Source: JARLFX01 sp036404255
GTDB taxonomy: Bacteria > Acidobacteriota > Terriglobia > Terriglobales > Acidobacteriaceae
DNA: 24,392 nt
NCBI GenBank assembly: GCA_036404255.1
Contig: DASWOP010000014.1
Coordinates: 1 to 24,392, forward strand
Direction of reading: 5' to 3'
The notes under the pieces were generated by a model, which saw only the letters and a program-made list of their open reading frames with translations, did no database searches and was not told where the DNA came from. Numbering within the stretch: the first letter of the stretch is position 1; every line of letters starts with the position of its first letter. Shown piece by piece: positions 1-7,877 of this stretch. Both the position numbers and the translations under genes were made by a program.

Positions 1-9
1 ATGACTTTG

Positions 10-405
10 TTAAGCGACGGGTTGGGCGCAGAATTTGCAGCGCTTGGCGGTGAGGGGGATGTCTGAGAGACATTCGGGGCAGGGTTTGGTGGTTGCGGCG
101 GCGGGGCCGTTGATCTTCCGCAGAACGTACTGCATGGGCATCACGAGGAAGAAGTAGACGGCGCTGCCGATGAGCAAGAAGGCGATGGCTGCGTTGAGGA
201 AGTTGCCGTAGGTGATGGCTCCGCCATGCACGTGCAGCACAAGAGCGGAAAAGTCCGGCTTGCCGACGATGGCGGCGATCAGCGGAGTGATGATGTCTTT
301 CACCAATGAGTTGATGATGGCGCCGAATGCTCCGCCGATGATGACGGCAACGGCGAGGTCTACTACGTTGCCGCGCAGAATAAAATCACGAAATCCCTTG
401 AGCAT
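10..405 (-). CDS. mscL: Large-conductance mechanosensitive channel MscL with C-terminal zinc ribbon
   Basis: MscL is an inner-membrane homopentamer that opens under membrane tension to release solutes during hypo-osmotic shock. The protein begins [20 protein letters not shown], matching the family start (E. coli [20 protein letters not shown]). TM1 covers about residues 15-45 and TM2 about 70-95. I chose the ATG at 405 because the homology begins there and an AGGGAG sits upstream; the open frame runs back to 558 but that extension has no family resemblance. Length is 131 residues, normal for MscL. The tail (about residues 108-130) carries CPEC and CKFC, a two-knuckle zinc-ribbon pattern that the E. 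coli protein lacks; I believe similar tails occur in other acidobacterial MscL. The gene stands alone, followed at the window edge by its TAA stop. Confidence 0.93.
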   Translation of the reverse strand: [131 protein letters not shown]

Positions 406-497
406 ATTCTCTATCTCCCTCTGCATGTTGATGTAATGGACGATCAGTTTAGCACCTGGGGTTGGATGAGGGCAGTAGGTCAGCAAGTCAGCGAAAA

Positions 498-529
498 GCA
501 GATTCCTCCGCTGCGCTGCGGAATGACAA
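498..529. repeat. Intergenic hairpin element, acidobacterial dispersed-repeat style
   Basis: Between the two minus-strand genes lies a short imperfect palindrome with outer arms TTCC/GGAA and inner arms CCGC/GCGG around a TGCGCT-like centre, followed by ATGACAA. Intergenic sequences of this form (GCAGATTCCTC...GGAATGACAA) recur, as far as I remember, many times in acidobacterial genomes. Only one copy is visible here, so its repeat nature cannot be shown from the window. It could also act as a weak terminator for the gene ending at 591. Confidence 0.3.
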
Positions 530-590
530 ATATTCTGGGGGGGCGGAATGACGCTCACGCCGGGGGATCCCGAACATGCAGGAGGTGAGG

Positions 591-893
591 CTAATGCGGG
601 GTGACCCAGGGCATGTAGGGGTAGAGGAGGAGGAAGAGGATCATGGCGATGGCCATGACATCCATGTAGAGAGAGAACATGACGCCAGCGTGGTACAGGC
701 TCCAGCGTGGCTGTACGCAGCGGAGGGTTTCAAACGCGCCGGCGAAGGCAACCATTGCGGGGAGGATCAGGAGAAGGGTGCGACGGTTCTCCGGGAAGTG
801 GGAGATGCTGAAGGCGAGGGCCAGCGAACCCAGTACGAGCACGGAACCACGCAGGAGCGACTTGCGACGGAGATCGAGGAAGGACCAACCCAT
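591..893 (-). CDS. Small integral membrane protein of unknown function
   Basis: I do not recognise this protein. From the ATG at 893 it has 100 residues: a short basic N-terminus (MGWSFLDLRRKSLLRG), then three hydrophobic segments at about residues 17-33, 38-58 and 72-96, ending YPYMPWVTPH. The alternation of basic and hydrophobic stretches is typical of a real inner-membrane protein. The frame stays open back to 1073, adding 60 residues (MSSCSDRKS...) without hydrophobic or domain character; neither ATG has a clear Shine-Dalgarno sequence, so the start is uncertain. It reads away from the hydrogenase operon and shares no overlap with it, so a functional link is not indicated. Confidence 0.5.
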   Translation of the reverse strand: MGWSFLDLRRKSLLRGSVLVLGSLALAFSISHFPENRRTLLLILPAMVAFAGAFETLRCVQPRWSLYHAGVMFSLYMDVMAIAMILFLLLYPYMPWVTPH

Positions 894-1285
894 GCAGAGA
901 TAGATTACTGCTTTGCGGCCACGGATTGGACAAATCACGGGCAGAGCCGGAATTGTACGGCTGCCATAGGTCACGGCGACGGCGTCCTGCCCCGGTGGCC
1001 TCAAAGTGAGAGCAACTCCATGCCCAGCGACGTTATCCCTCTGGAGACTTTTGCGATCAGAGCAACTGCTCATGACACAGATCGAACTGGAACGCCGCAG
1101 GAGTGATCTGTTGAAAGAGCTGGTTGTCTTTTAACGCGCAGAGGCTGAATGATAGGAATATTTACCTCAGATCTGCGAGAGGTCAATATTGCACAGGTAT
1201 CCAAGACGGCTGAGGAGTAACCTGACTGTGTGGCCGGTGTATGGCCAGCATCGCAAATCATACTTCTTCAGCCTAAGGCGGCTAT
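894..1285. other. Divergent intergenic region upstream of the hydrogenase operon
   Basis: This stretch separates the divergent membrane-protein gene from hybO and must hold the hydrogenase promoter, plus the disputed 5' extension of the minus-strand gene (894-1073). Around 1140-1200 it becomes AT-richer, with two AATATT boxes and an 8-bp palindrome CAGATCTG near 1168-1175. I see no convincing sigma-54 (-24/-12) pair and no clear FNR-type TTGAT-N4-ATCAA site, so control by oxygen or by a sigma-54 activator is not supported by the sequence. Confidence 0.4.
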
Positions 1286-2512
1286 ATGGTGGGACCCCTG
1301 GTCGCTTCAGCGCAAGTTCTTGAGACGCTGGATGAACGGATGTTGCGATGCGGCATCAGCCGCCGGGCTTTTCTTGTCTTCTGCACCAGCCTGATGGTTG
1401 CCGCGCCATATGGCCTGGCAATAACGGATAAGAAGACTCCTGAAGATGTTGCAGCGGGTCTGGGCAAGGTTTTGCGCCCGCCGGTGATCTGGCTTCACTT
1501 TCAGGATTGCACCGGATGTACCGAGTCGCTGCTGCAGACCTCCAGCCCCGGCTTTGCCGATTTGATTCTGAACGTCATCTCGCTGGAGTATCACGAGACC
1601 CTGATGGCGGCATCGGGCATGCAGGCGCGCCAGGTTCTCTATGAGGCAGTGCAGCGGTACGAAGGAAAATTCATCCTTGTAGTCGAAGGATCGATTCCGA
1701 CAAAAGATAAAGGCATCTACATGAAGGTGGCAGGCAGTCCAGCGTTGGACGTGCTCACCGACATCGCCGGCAAGGCTGCTGCCATCGTTGCCATTGGTTC
1801 CTGTGCTGCGTGGGGCGGAATACCATCGGCTGATCCGGACCCGACCGGAGCAGTGGGCGTAGCGGATTGCCTGATCGGCAAGACGATCGTCAATATTCCG
1901 GGTTGCCCGCCTAACCCATATACGCTGCTCGGCGTTCTGCTGCAGTACGCCGCGGATGGAACGCTGTCCGAACTTGATGAGCAGAAGCGGCCGAAATTCG
2001 CTTTTGATCGCGATATCCATGAACACTGCCCGCGGCGCGCGCACTTTGACGCAGGCCATTTTGTGAAGCATTACGGCGATGCAGGCCACCGCGAAGGATG
2101 GTGTCTGTACGAAATGGGTTGCAAGGGGCCGGATACTCATGCGGGCTGCTCGACCCGCCACTTCAACGAGATTCCCGATGCGTGGCCGATTGGTATTGGC
2201 GCGCCATGTATCGGATGCACCGAGAAGAGCATTGCGTTCCGCGTGCCCATGTTCCAGGTGATACCGCTGCATACTATAGCCGGGCCACCCAGCTCATACG
2301 CTTCCATCGCCACCACGTATGGCAGCATCAGTCCGCTGGCTACGGGCCTGGTTGGAATTGCTGTGGGAGCGGCAGCAGGTGCCGGATACGTGGCGTCTCG
2401 CCATTTCTCCGAAGTAAAAGATGATGACCGGCCGCCAGGCTCCAATCCGCCAGAGGTGCCGCCGGATGTAGTGCCAGACGATCCCAAGCATGGTCCCGGA
2501 CAATCCGTATGA
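1286..2512 (+). CDS. hybO: [NiFe] hydrogenase small subunit, Hyb type (group 1c)
   Basis: The electron-transfer subunit of a membrane-bound uptake/reversible hydrogenase; it carries three Fe-S clusters linking the NiFe site to the membrane. A twin-arginine signal (SRRAFLVFC, residues 25-33) directs folded export. PPVIWLHFQDCTGCTES near residue 75 gives the proximal-cluster CxxC, GSCAAWGG and NIPGCPPNP the other two ligands. The stretch with HCPRRAHFDAG, GWCLYEMGCKGP, GCSTRHF and PCIGCTEK supplies distal and medial ligands. A C-terminal hydrophobic helix (about 345-370) anchors it and is followed by a proline/aspartate-rich tail. Of 408 residues, it is longer than E. coli HybO (372) at both ends. 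AAGG at 1275-1278 precedes the ATG. The stop overlaps hybA by 4 nt. Confidence 0.95.
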   Translation: MVGPLVASAQVLETLDERMLRCGISRRAFLVFCTSLMVAAPYGLAITDKKTPEDVAAGLGKVLRPPVIWLHFQDCTGCTESLLQTSSPGFADLILNVISLEYHETLMAASGMQARQVLYEAVQRYEGKFILVVEGSIPTKDKGIYMKVAGSPALDVLTDIAGKAAAIVAIGSCAAWGGIPSADPDPTGAVGVADCLIGKTIVNIPGCPPNPYTLLGVLLQYAADGTLSELDEQKRPKFAFDRDIHEHCPRRAHFDAGHFVKHYGDAGHREGWCLYEMGCKGPDTHAGCSTRHFNEIPDAWPIGIGAPCIGCTEKSIAFRVPMFQVIPLHTIAGPPSSYASIATTYGSISPLATGLVGIAVGAAAGAGYVASRHFSEVKDDDRPPGSNPPEVPPDVVPDDPKHGPGQSV

Positions 2513-3456
2513 GTGTCCTCCTTAGCCGTCGCCAGGCATTCAAAGTGATGATCGGGCTTGGAGGCATTGCCACCAGTGCTATGCTGCCCAAGCCTGCACG
2601 AGCTGCGACGGAGGAACATCCCGATCATCCGGTGGCAGCGGCGGACGATGTGAGCATGCTCTTCGACAGCACGGTCTGTACGGGCTGCAGGGCGTGCATG
2701 CCAGCGTGCAACGAGGCGAACGGTCTGCCTGCGGACACGCTGCTCTCCGGCGGCATCTGGGATATGCCGACCGGGCTCAACTCCAAGACCAAGAACATTA
2801 TCGAGCTTTACCAGGATGCACAGTCGGAGCAATTCGCTTTCGTCAAGAAGCAGTGCATGCATTGCCTTGATCCAGCGTGTGTCACGGGTTGCCCCTTCGG
2901 TTCGCTGAAGAAGAGCGACTGGGGTGTAGTGACCTGGAATAGCTCACTCTGCATCGGCTGCCGCTACTGCGAGGTGGCGTGTCCCTTTGAAGTGCCGAAG
3001 TTTGAGTGGGAGAGCTGGAATCCGAAGATCGTGAAGTGTGAGTTCTGCTACGACCAACGGCTCAAGAAAGATATGCAGCCAGCATGCACTGCGGCATGCC
3101 CTACGGGCGCCGTGATCTTTGGCAAGCGAACTGATCTTCTGGCGCAGGCTAAAGGCCGTATTGCAGAGTCGCCGGATAAGTATTTTGAAAAACGCGTCTA
3201 CGGCGAACATGAGGCAGGCGGCACGCAGGTGCTGTATCTCTCCGGTGTTCCGTTTGACAAGATTGGCCTGCCGAAGCTTGGGCCAGACTCGCTTGGACAC
3301 TATGCCACGAAGGTTACGTCGAAGATCTACAAGTGGTTCTCCGGGCCGATGGTGATGGCAATTGTGCTGGGTGTGGCAATCCGCAGGAATTGGAATCGCC
3401 ATGAACTGGAACGGATCCTGCACGAGAAGGAGACGGGATTTCCCGACCAGCTATGA
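2509..3456 (+). CDS. hybA: Hydrogenase-2 ferredoxin-like electron-transfer subunit
   Basis: A periplasmic four-cluster ferredoxin that passes electrons between the hydrogenase dimer and the quinone-reactive HybB. Four cysteine groups are visible: CTGCRACMPAC (57-67), CMHCLDPACVTGC (116-128), CIGCRYCEVAC (148-158) and CEFC...CTAAC (177-197), enough for four 4Fe-4S clusters. The N-terminus (LLSRRQAFKVMIG) is Tat-like, with an extra residue between the arginine pair and the phenylalanine compared with the usual SRRxFLK. A hydrophobic segment at about 275-292 anchors the C-terminus, as in E. coli HybA (328 aa against 315 here). It starts within the hybO stop (ATGA), so the two are probably translationally coupled. 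Confidence 0.93.
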   Translation: MSVLLSRRQAFKVMIGLGGIATSAMLPKPARAATEEHPDHPVAAADDVSMLFDSTVCTGCRACMPACNEANGLPADTLLSGGIWDMPTGLNSKTKNIIELYQDAQSEQFAFVKKQCMHCLDPACVTGCPFGSLKKSDWGVVTWNSSLCIGCRYCEVACPFEVPKFEWESWNPKIVKCEFCYDQRLKKDMQPACTAACPTGAVIFGKRTDLLAQAKGRIAESPDKYFEKRVYGEHEAGGTQVLYLSGVPFDKIGLPKLGPDSLGHYATKVTSKIYKWFSGPMVMAIVLGVAIRRNWNRHELERILHEKETGFPDQL

Positions 3457-4778
3457 CACCTCGCGAGACGATAGCAGCAGACGAGAGCGGCGCAACGCTC
3501 ATCAATCACTGGCAATCCGGCGTGCCCGTCATGGGCAGTCCGATTATGACGCCCTTCGTTCTGTTCCTCCTGTGTGTGGCGGTGCTTGGTCTTGCGGTGG
3601 CGGCATTGCGCTTTATCTCTCCGCTGGGCCCATTCTCAGGAATGAACGATGCCTATGCATGGGGGATCTGGAAGACCTTCAACGTGATGACACTGACTGC
3701 GCTCGGTTCTGGCCCATTGGCACTGGGACTGGCAGCGTGGGTTTTTAATCGCCAGAAACTGCACGTCGTGATGCGCACTGCATTGGTTGTGGGTTTTCTG
3801 TTCTATGCTACGGGTCTAACCGCACTGGGTTTTGATGTTGGCCGTCCATGGAACTTCTACAGCGCGCTCATGCCGTGGCGATGGAACACGGAGTCAGCCA
3901 TGCTGGAGATTTCCATCTGCATGCCTGTTTACTGTGCCGCGTTTCTATCGTTTGAGATACTGCCGCTCGTGCTGGAGCGCCTCTACTACACCGGTAACGA
4001 CAGGGTACGCGCGAACCTGCGGCGCATCGCGCCTGCAATTCGGAAGATCTATCCTTACTTTCTGATCGGGGCCTACATTATTCCGCTGATGCATCAATCG
4101 TCTCTCGGCGGGCTGCTGCTATTGGCTGGGACCAAGATCGATCCGCTGTGGCAATCGCCTGTGATGCCGCTGCTCTATTTGATAGCTGCTATTTTGTGCG
4201 GCTTTTCCTTCATCATCTTTCTGCTGCTGATTGTTTGCCTGCGCTACTCCCGTTCGCTGGATGTTGGAATTCTGGAAGAACTGGCGCGTCTGTTGTCGTG
4301 GACATGCATCATCTTTCTCTTCATTCGCTTCGCGGATATTATCTGGCGCCATCAGTTACTCGCAGCGTTTTCGTTCAACAGGATGAGTCTGCTGTTTCTG
4401 TCAGAGACTGCGCTCATTCTTATTCCGACTCTCGCGCTGCAAAGCAGACGCGTCCGGCAGACACCGCGAACTCTGCTGAACGCCGCGGTTCTGGCCTGTA
4501 TTGGCGGCATGTTCTACCGTTTTATTCCTACGTCCATTGCCTACATGCCTGCGCACAGCACCAGTTACTTTCCTTCCGTACCGGAGTTGGTGATGGCGGC
4601 AGGCTATATCGCGGCCGGCAGCCTCGCCTTTGTGCTGGCGATTAATTACTTCGCAGTATTGCCCGGCCCCGCCAGCAGTTGGGACCACACATTCCGTCAC
4701 ATTGGATGGCCGCACAAGCCTGCACGCTTCGTGCCGAATCCGCCACCCGTTCCTGCCGCAGTAAAAAAGGAGGCCTGA
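3453..4778 (+). CDS. hybB: Hydrogenase membrane subunit, NrfD/PsrC family
   Basis: An integral membrane protein that anchors the hydrogenase and exchanges electrons with menaquinone or ubiquinone; the NrfD/PsrC family has no haem. Its 441 residues contain about ten transmembrane helices (roughly 31-55, 73-97, 106-127, 150-172, 200-222, 237-263, 278-295, 312-330, 340-356 and 378-402). The ISPLGPFSGMNDAYAWGIWK stretch before helix 2 and the conserved GRPWNFY loop are typical of HybB. The ATG lies in the hybA stop (ATGA overlap); the nearest purine-rich SD is about 20 nt away, so initiation probably depends on coupling. It overlaps hybC by one base. Confidence 0.93.
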   Translation: MTPRETIAADESGATLINHWQSGVPVMGSPIMTPFVLFLLCVAVLGLAVAALRFISPLGPFSGMNDAYAWGIWKTFNVMTLTALGSGPLALGLAAWVFNRQKLHVVMRTALVVGFLFYATGLTALGFDVGRPWNFYSALMPWRWNTESAMLEISICMPVYCAAFLSFEILPLVLERLYYTGNDRVRANLRRIAPAIRKIYPYFLIGAYIIPLMHQSSLGGLLLLAGTKIDPLWQSPVMPLLYLIAAILCGFSFIIFLLLIVCLRYSRSLDVGILEELARLLSWTCIIFLFIRFADIIWRHQLLAAFSFNRMSLLFLSETALILIPTLALQSRRVRQTPRTLLNAAVLACIGGMFYRFIPTSIAYMPAHSTSYFPSVPELVMAAGYIAAGSLAFVLAINYFAVLPGPASSWDHTFRHIGWPHKPARFVPNPPPVPAAVKKEA

Positions 4779-6478
4779 TGGCCCGCATTACGATAGATCC
4801 CGTCACTCGCATCGAAGGCCATTTGCGTGTCGATGTCGAAGTGGATGGTGGAGTGGTCAACAAGGCGTGGGCCAGCTGCACCATGTGGCGCGGGCTTGAG
4901 GCGATTTTGCGTGGACGTGATGCACGCGAGGGCTGGGTCTTTGCGCAGCGTTTCTGCGGAGTTTGCACCACGGTCCACGCCATCGCCTCTGTGCGCGCCG
5001 TTGAAGACGCGCTCTCGCTGGAGATTCCACCGAACGCTCAATACATTCGCAACCTGATTCTTATCTGTCACGCGCTGCACGATCACATCGTTCACTTCTA
5101 CCATCTGTCGGCGCTGGACTGGGTCGATATTATGTCGATCCCGAAGGCTGATGCGGCGAAGGCAGCCTCGATCGCGGAAGGTTCCAGCAGTTGGCAGGGC
5201 AATTCGCGGCGTGAACTGGAAGCGGTTCAGGACAAGGTGAAGGGAATCGTCAGCGGTGGACAACTCGGTATCTTTGCGCATGGCTACTGGGGGCATTCGG
5301 CCATGCGTCTTAGCCCGGAGATGAATCTGATTCTCTTCTCCCACTATCTCCAGGCGCTGGATTTCCAGCGGAAGTCGTGCCAGATCGTTGCTATCCTTGG
5401 TGGCAAGACGCCGCACATCCAGAATCTCGCCGTGGGCGGCGTGATGAATGCCATCAATCTGGATAGCCTGGCAACACTGAACATGGATCGCCTCGGCATG
5501 CTGAAGTCTCTGCTTGAGGACCTGATCCCGTTTGTGCAGCAGGTATTCTTCGTGGATTCGTGTCTGCTTGCAGCGTCTTATCCGGAGTGGTTCCAGTACG
5601 GACGCGGCGTCACAAACTATCTTGCGGTCCCCGATCTCCCGCTGGACGCAAGAGCTTCCAGATTCGATCTTCCCGGCGGAATCATCATGGACGGCAATCT
5701 GCCATCCGTGCAGCCTATTGCAAACTGGAAGGATGAGAATTTTCGTAAGGCAGTGACCGAGGACTCTACTCACGCCTGGTATCAGGAGAAAGGCCCGCTG
5801 CAGCCGTACAAGGGCGAATCAACTCCTGACTATACGGATTTCAAGGAAGATGCGAAGTACACGTGGGTCAAGGCGCCGCGTTATAACGGCCGGCCGATGC
5901 AGGTTGGCCCGTTGGCAAATGTTCTTGTGGGTTACGCGTCGGGCCATTCGCTCACGCGCAAATGGACGGACAGCGCATTCGACCGTATCCACTCCGTGCA
6001 TGGGGCGCGGGTAACGCCGCATGAAATGCAGTCTACGATGGGCCGCTATCTCGCTCGAGGCATTCGTTCCGCGATGCTCTCTGAATTGGCGCTGGAGCAT
6101 CTGCAGCTATTGACCACGAACATTCTGAATGGAGATAGCACGACCTGCAATGCTCCGCAGTTTCCATCGGGTGAGATTATGGGCATGGGAATGCACGAGG
6201 CGCCTCGCGGTGCGCTTTCGCACTGGGTTGTTATCGAGAAGGGAAGTTTTACGAATTATCAGGCCGTTGTGCCGACAACCTGGAACGCGAGCCCGCGGGA
6301 CGAGAAGGGTGTGCCCGGACCGTACGAAACCGCGCTGCTCGGTAACCCGGTTGCCGATACCAGGCAGCCCCTGGAAGTTCTTCGCACGGTACATTCCTTT
6401 GATCCCTGCATGGCGTGCTCTTGTCATGCTTTGGATGTGACCGAAGAGAAGGAGACCCCAGAGGCAGAGGTCGAATGA
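4778..6478 (+). CDS. hybC: [NiFe] hydrogenase large (catalytic) subunit
   Basis: Carries the NiFe(CN)2CO centre that splits or forms H2; it is exported in complex with HybO by the Tat signal of that partner. RIEGH is at residues 11-15, the first CxxC in RFCGVCTTVH (C60, C63), the second in DPCMACSCH (C544, C547, H550). Sixteen residues follow H550 and would be removed by the maturation protease. Length is 566 residues against 567 for E. coli HybC, and similarity is visible along the whole chain (for example GYWGH, LGGKTPHIQNLAVGGV, HSWY/HAWY). The start at 4778 is set by a strong AAGGAGG at 4767-4773; an in-frame extension to 4679 lies inside hybB and is not needed. The gene overlaps hybD by 4 nt. 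Confidence 0.96.
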   Translation: MARITIDPVTRIEGHLRVDVEVDGGVVNKAWASCTMWRGLEAILRGRDAREGWVFAQRFCGVCTTVHAIASVRAVEDALSLEIPPNAQYIRNLILICHALHDHIVHFYHLSALDWVDIMSIPKADAAKAASIAEGSSSWQGNSRRELEAVQDKVKGIVSGGQLGIFAHGYWGHSAMRLSPEMNLILFSHYLQALDFQRKSCQIVAILGGKTPHIQNLAVGGVMNAINLDSLATLNMDRLGMLKSLLEDLIPFVQQVFFVDSCLLAASYPEWFQYGRGVTNYLAVPDLPLDARASRFDLPGGIIMDGNLPSVQPIANWKDENFRKAVTEDSTHAWYQEKGPLQPYKGESTPDYTDFKEDAKYTWVKAPRYNGRPMQVGPLANVLVGYASGHSLTRKWTDSAFDRIHSVHGARVTPHEMQSTMGRYLARGIRSAMLSELALEHLQLLTTNILNGDSTTCNAPQFPSGEIMGMGMHEAPRGALSHWVVIEKGSFTNYQAVVPTTWNASPRDEKGVPGPYETALLGNPVADTRQPLEVLRTVHSFDPCMACSCHALDVTEEKETPEAEVE

Positions 6479-7050
6479 GTACTAATCCCAAACTCTCTCA
6501 AGTCGCAGTGATCGGACTGGGGAATGTCTTCCTCGGCGATGACGGGTTCGGCCCGTTGGCGATTGAGATGTTTCGCTGTGAGTACGAATGTGAGGCGAGC
6601 GTGGAGGTCTCCGATCTGGGGACGCCCGGTCTTGATCTGGCTCCCTATCTCTACGACAGGGAATTGGTCGTGATTGTCGATGCAGTTCAAGCCGGCCTGG
6701 AGCCGGGAACACTGTCTGTCTTCCGCGAAGATGATTTCGTCTCATCCCGTGCGAAGCTGCGCATCACAGGGCACGATCCGGGGCTGTGGGAGGCATTGGC
6801 TCACCTTCGCATGGCTGGTCATGCTCCATCGGAATTAGTCGTTATCGGAATGACGCCCGCATCCTGCCGTTTTGGCGAGGGAATTAATGCGAGCGTAATG
6901 GCTAGTGCTTTGGAAGCTGCAACTGCCATCGCCCGCCTGCTGACTCAGCGGGGAGTGGCTTGCCAGCAACGAACTTCCGCGGTCCAACCAGACCTGTGGT
7001 GGCAGCCGTTGCTACGCGCAGATCCATGCGGTGAGAATAACGCCGAATAG
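6475..7050 (+). CDS. hybD: Hydrogenase maturation endopeptidase
   Basis: A nickel-checking protease that removes the C-terminal tail of HybC after NiFe insertion. Family features are GLGNVFLGDDGFG (residues 14-26), DLGTPGLDL, the VIVDAV strand, ITGHDPGL with the metal-binding histidine, and VVIGMTP. Compared with E. coli HybD the nickel ligands correspond to D23 (Glu16 in E. coli), the Asp of DLGTPG and the His of TGHD, so one ligand is Asp rather than Glu. At 191 residues it is longer than HybD (164), through a polar, tryptophan-containing C-terminal tail. The ATG overlaps the hybC stop (ATGA). It is the last hydrogenase gene; no hybE/F/G or hyp gene follows. Confidence 0.92.
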   Translation: MSTNPKLSQVAVIGLGNVFLGDDGFGPLAIEMFRCEYECEASVEVSDLGTPGLDLAPYLYDRELVVIVDAVQAGLEPGTLSVFREDDFVSSRAKLRITGHDPGLWEALAHLRMAGHAPSELVVIGMTPASCRFGEGINASVMASALEAATAIARLLTQRGVACQQRTSAVQPDLWWQPLLRADPCGENNAE

Positions 7051-7080
7051 CAGATACCGATCTTTGTCTCAGGCTGGAGC

Positions 7081-7103
7081 AGCGTGCGGGCGGCCAGCAC
7101 GCT
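7081..7103 (+). terminator. GC-rich stem-loop after the hydrogenase operon
   Basis: Perfect 7-bp arms AGCGTGC / GCACGCT enclose a 9-nt loop, 30 nt after the hybD stop. No T-tract follows, so it is at best a weak or factor-assisted terminator. It is the only candidate between hybD and the next plus-strand gene. Confidence 0.3.
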
Positions 7104-7182
7104 TCGTATGGAGCGGGGCCAGGGTGGCTGCGACCATATCGGCTCCAATACCATCCAATGATTACAAGGAGCATGCTAACCG

Positions 7183-7821
7183 ATGCATTTCGATCTTGAA
7201 CGGAGTCCTGCCAGTCACGCGTACAAGCTGCTAGTCGGTCTGGTGGCGCCACGGCCCATTGCGCTAATCACCAGTATGGATGAGAAGGGGCTGCTGAATG
7301 CCGCGCCCTTCAGTGCTTACAACTACCTGTGCACCGACCCGCCCATCATCGGCGTGGGGGTGACCAACCGGCCTGACCAACCGTTTGTCCCCAAAGACAC
7401 TGCACGCAATATCCGGCGTACCGGCGAGTTTGTAGTGAACGTGGTCACGGAAGACATCGCCGAAAAGATGAACCTCTGCGCAACAGATTTTCCGGCTGAG
7501 ATGAGTGAAGTGGAGCTTGCCGGCTTTACAACCGCGCCCTCGCAGTTGGTGAAGCCTCCACGGCTGGCAGAGGCGCACGCCGCGCTCGAGTGTCGCGAGT
7601 ATACAACGATGGAGATCGGCCACTCTCGCATTATCCTTGGTCGAGTTGTCGCTATTTATGTTGACGACCGCTACCTGGACCCGGCGGGGCCCTACATCAA
7701 AGCCGATGAACTGCATGCCATTGGCCGCATGAACGGGCTGGGGAACTACGTTCGCACGCGCGACGCATTCATGACGATTCCACGCATTTCGTATGAGGAG
7801 TGGAAGAGCCGGACGCGATAG
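7183..7821 (+). CDS. Flavin reductase-like domain protein (FMN-binding split barrel)
   Basis: A 212-residue protein of the flavin reductase-like / DIM6-NTAB family, which binds FMN and typically reduces free flavin or nitro/quinone compounds with NAD(P)H. The N-terminal stretch LLVGLVAPRPIALITSMDEKGLLNAAPFSAYN is the diagnostic FMN-binding region, followed by PPIIGVGV and KDTARNIRRTGEFVVNVV, all characteristic of this family. The substrate cannot be inferred. An AAGGAG at 7166-7171 lies 11 nt before the ATG. It sits 132 nt downstream of hybD in the same direction and converges with the threonine aldolase gene. Cotranscription with the hydrogenase is possible but not shown. Confidence 0.85.
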   Translation: MHFDLERSPASHAYKLLVGLVAPRPIALITSMDEKGLLNAAPFSAYNYLCTDPPIIGVGVTNRPDQPFVPKDTARNIRRTGEFVVNVVTEDIAEKMNLCATDFPAEMSEVELAGFTTAPSQLVKPPRLAEAHAALECREYTTMEIGHSRIILGRVVAIYVDDRYLDPAGPYIKADELHAIGRMNGLGNYVRTRDAFMTIPRISYEEWKSRTR

Positions 7822-7842
7822 ATTGTTTGCCAAAATGCATTT

Positions 7843-7868
7843 CCGCTATGCGCAGTGGCGCATAGCGG
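7843..7868. terminator. Bidirectional terminator between convergent genes
   Basis: A perfect 11-bp inverted repeat, CCGCTATGCGC / GCGCATAGCGG, with a 4-nt loop (AGTG), lies between two converging stops (7821 and 7878). On the minus strand the stem is followed by AAATGCATTTTGG; on the plus strand by a shorter T-containing run. Position and symmetry suggest that it stops both transcripts. Confidence 0.75.
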
Positions 7869-7877
7869 GATGTTCCT

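Noticed and set aside
576..1106. 176-codon plus-strand frame with a good SD and ATG near 594
   Set aside because: It is antisense to the leucine-rich membrane protein; its EEEEE runs are the complement of leucine codons, and no family is recognisable.
1150..1285. Sigma-54 promoter or FNR box for the hydrogenase operon
   Set aside because: No TGGCAC-N5-TTGC and no TTGAT-N4-ATCAA pair could be found; only vague GG/GC spacing.
1307..2272. 321-codon minus-strand frame
   Set aside because: Shadow of hybO in GC-rich sequence; arginine/histidine-rich composition without domains.
4697..5773. 358-codon minus-strand frame
   Set aside because: Antisense of hybC, which is unmistakably coding on the plus strand.
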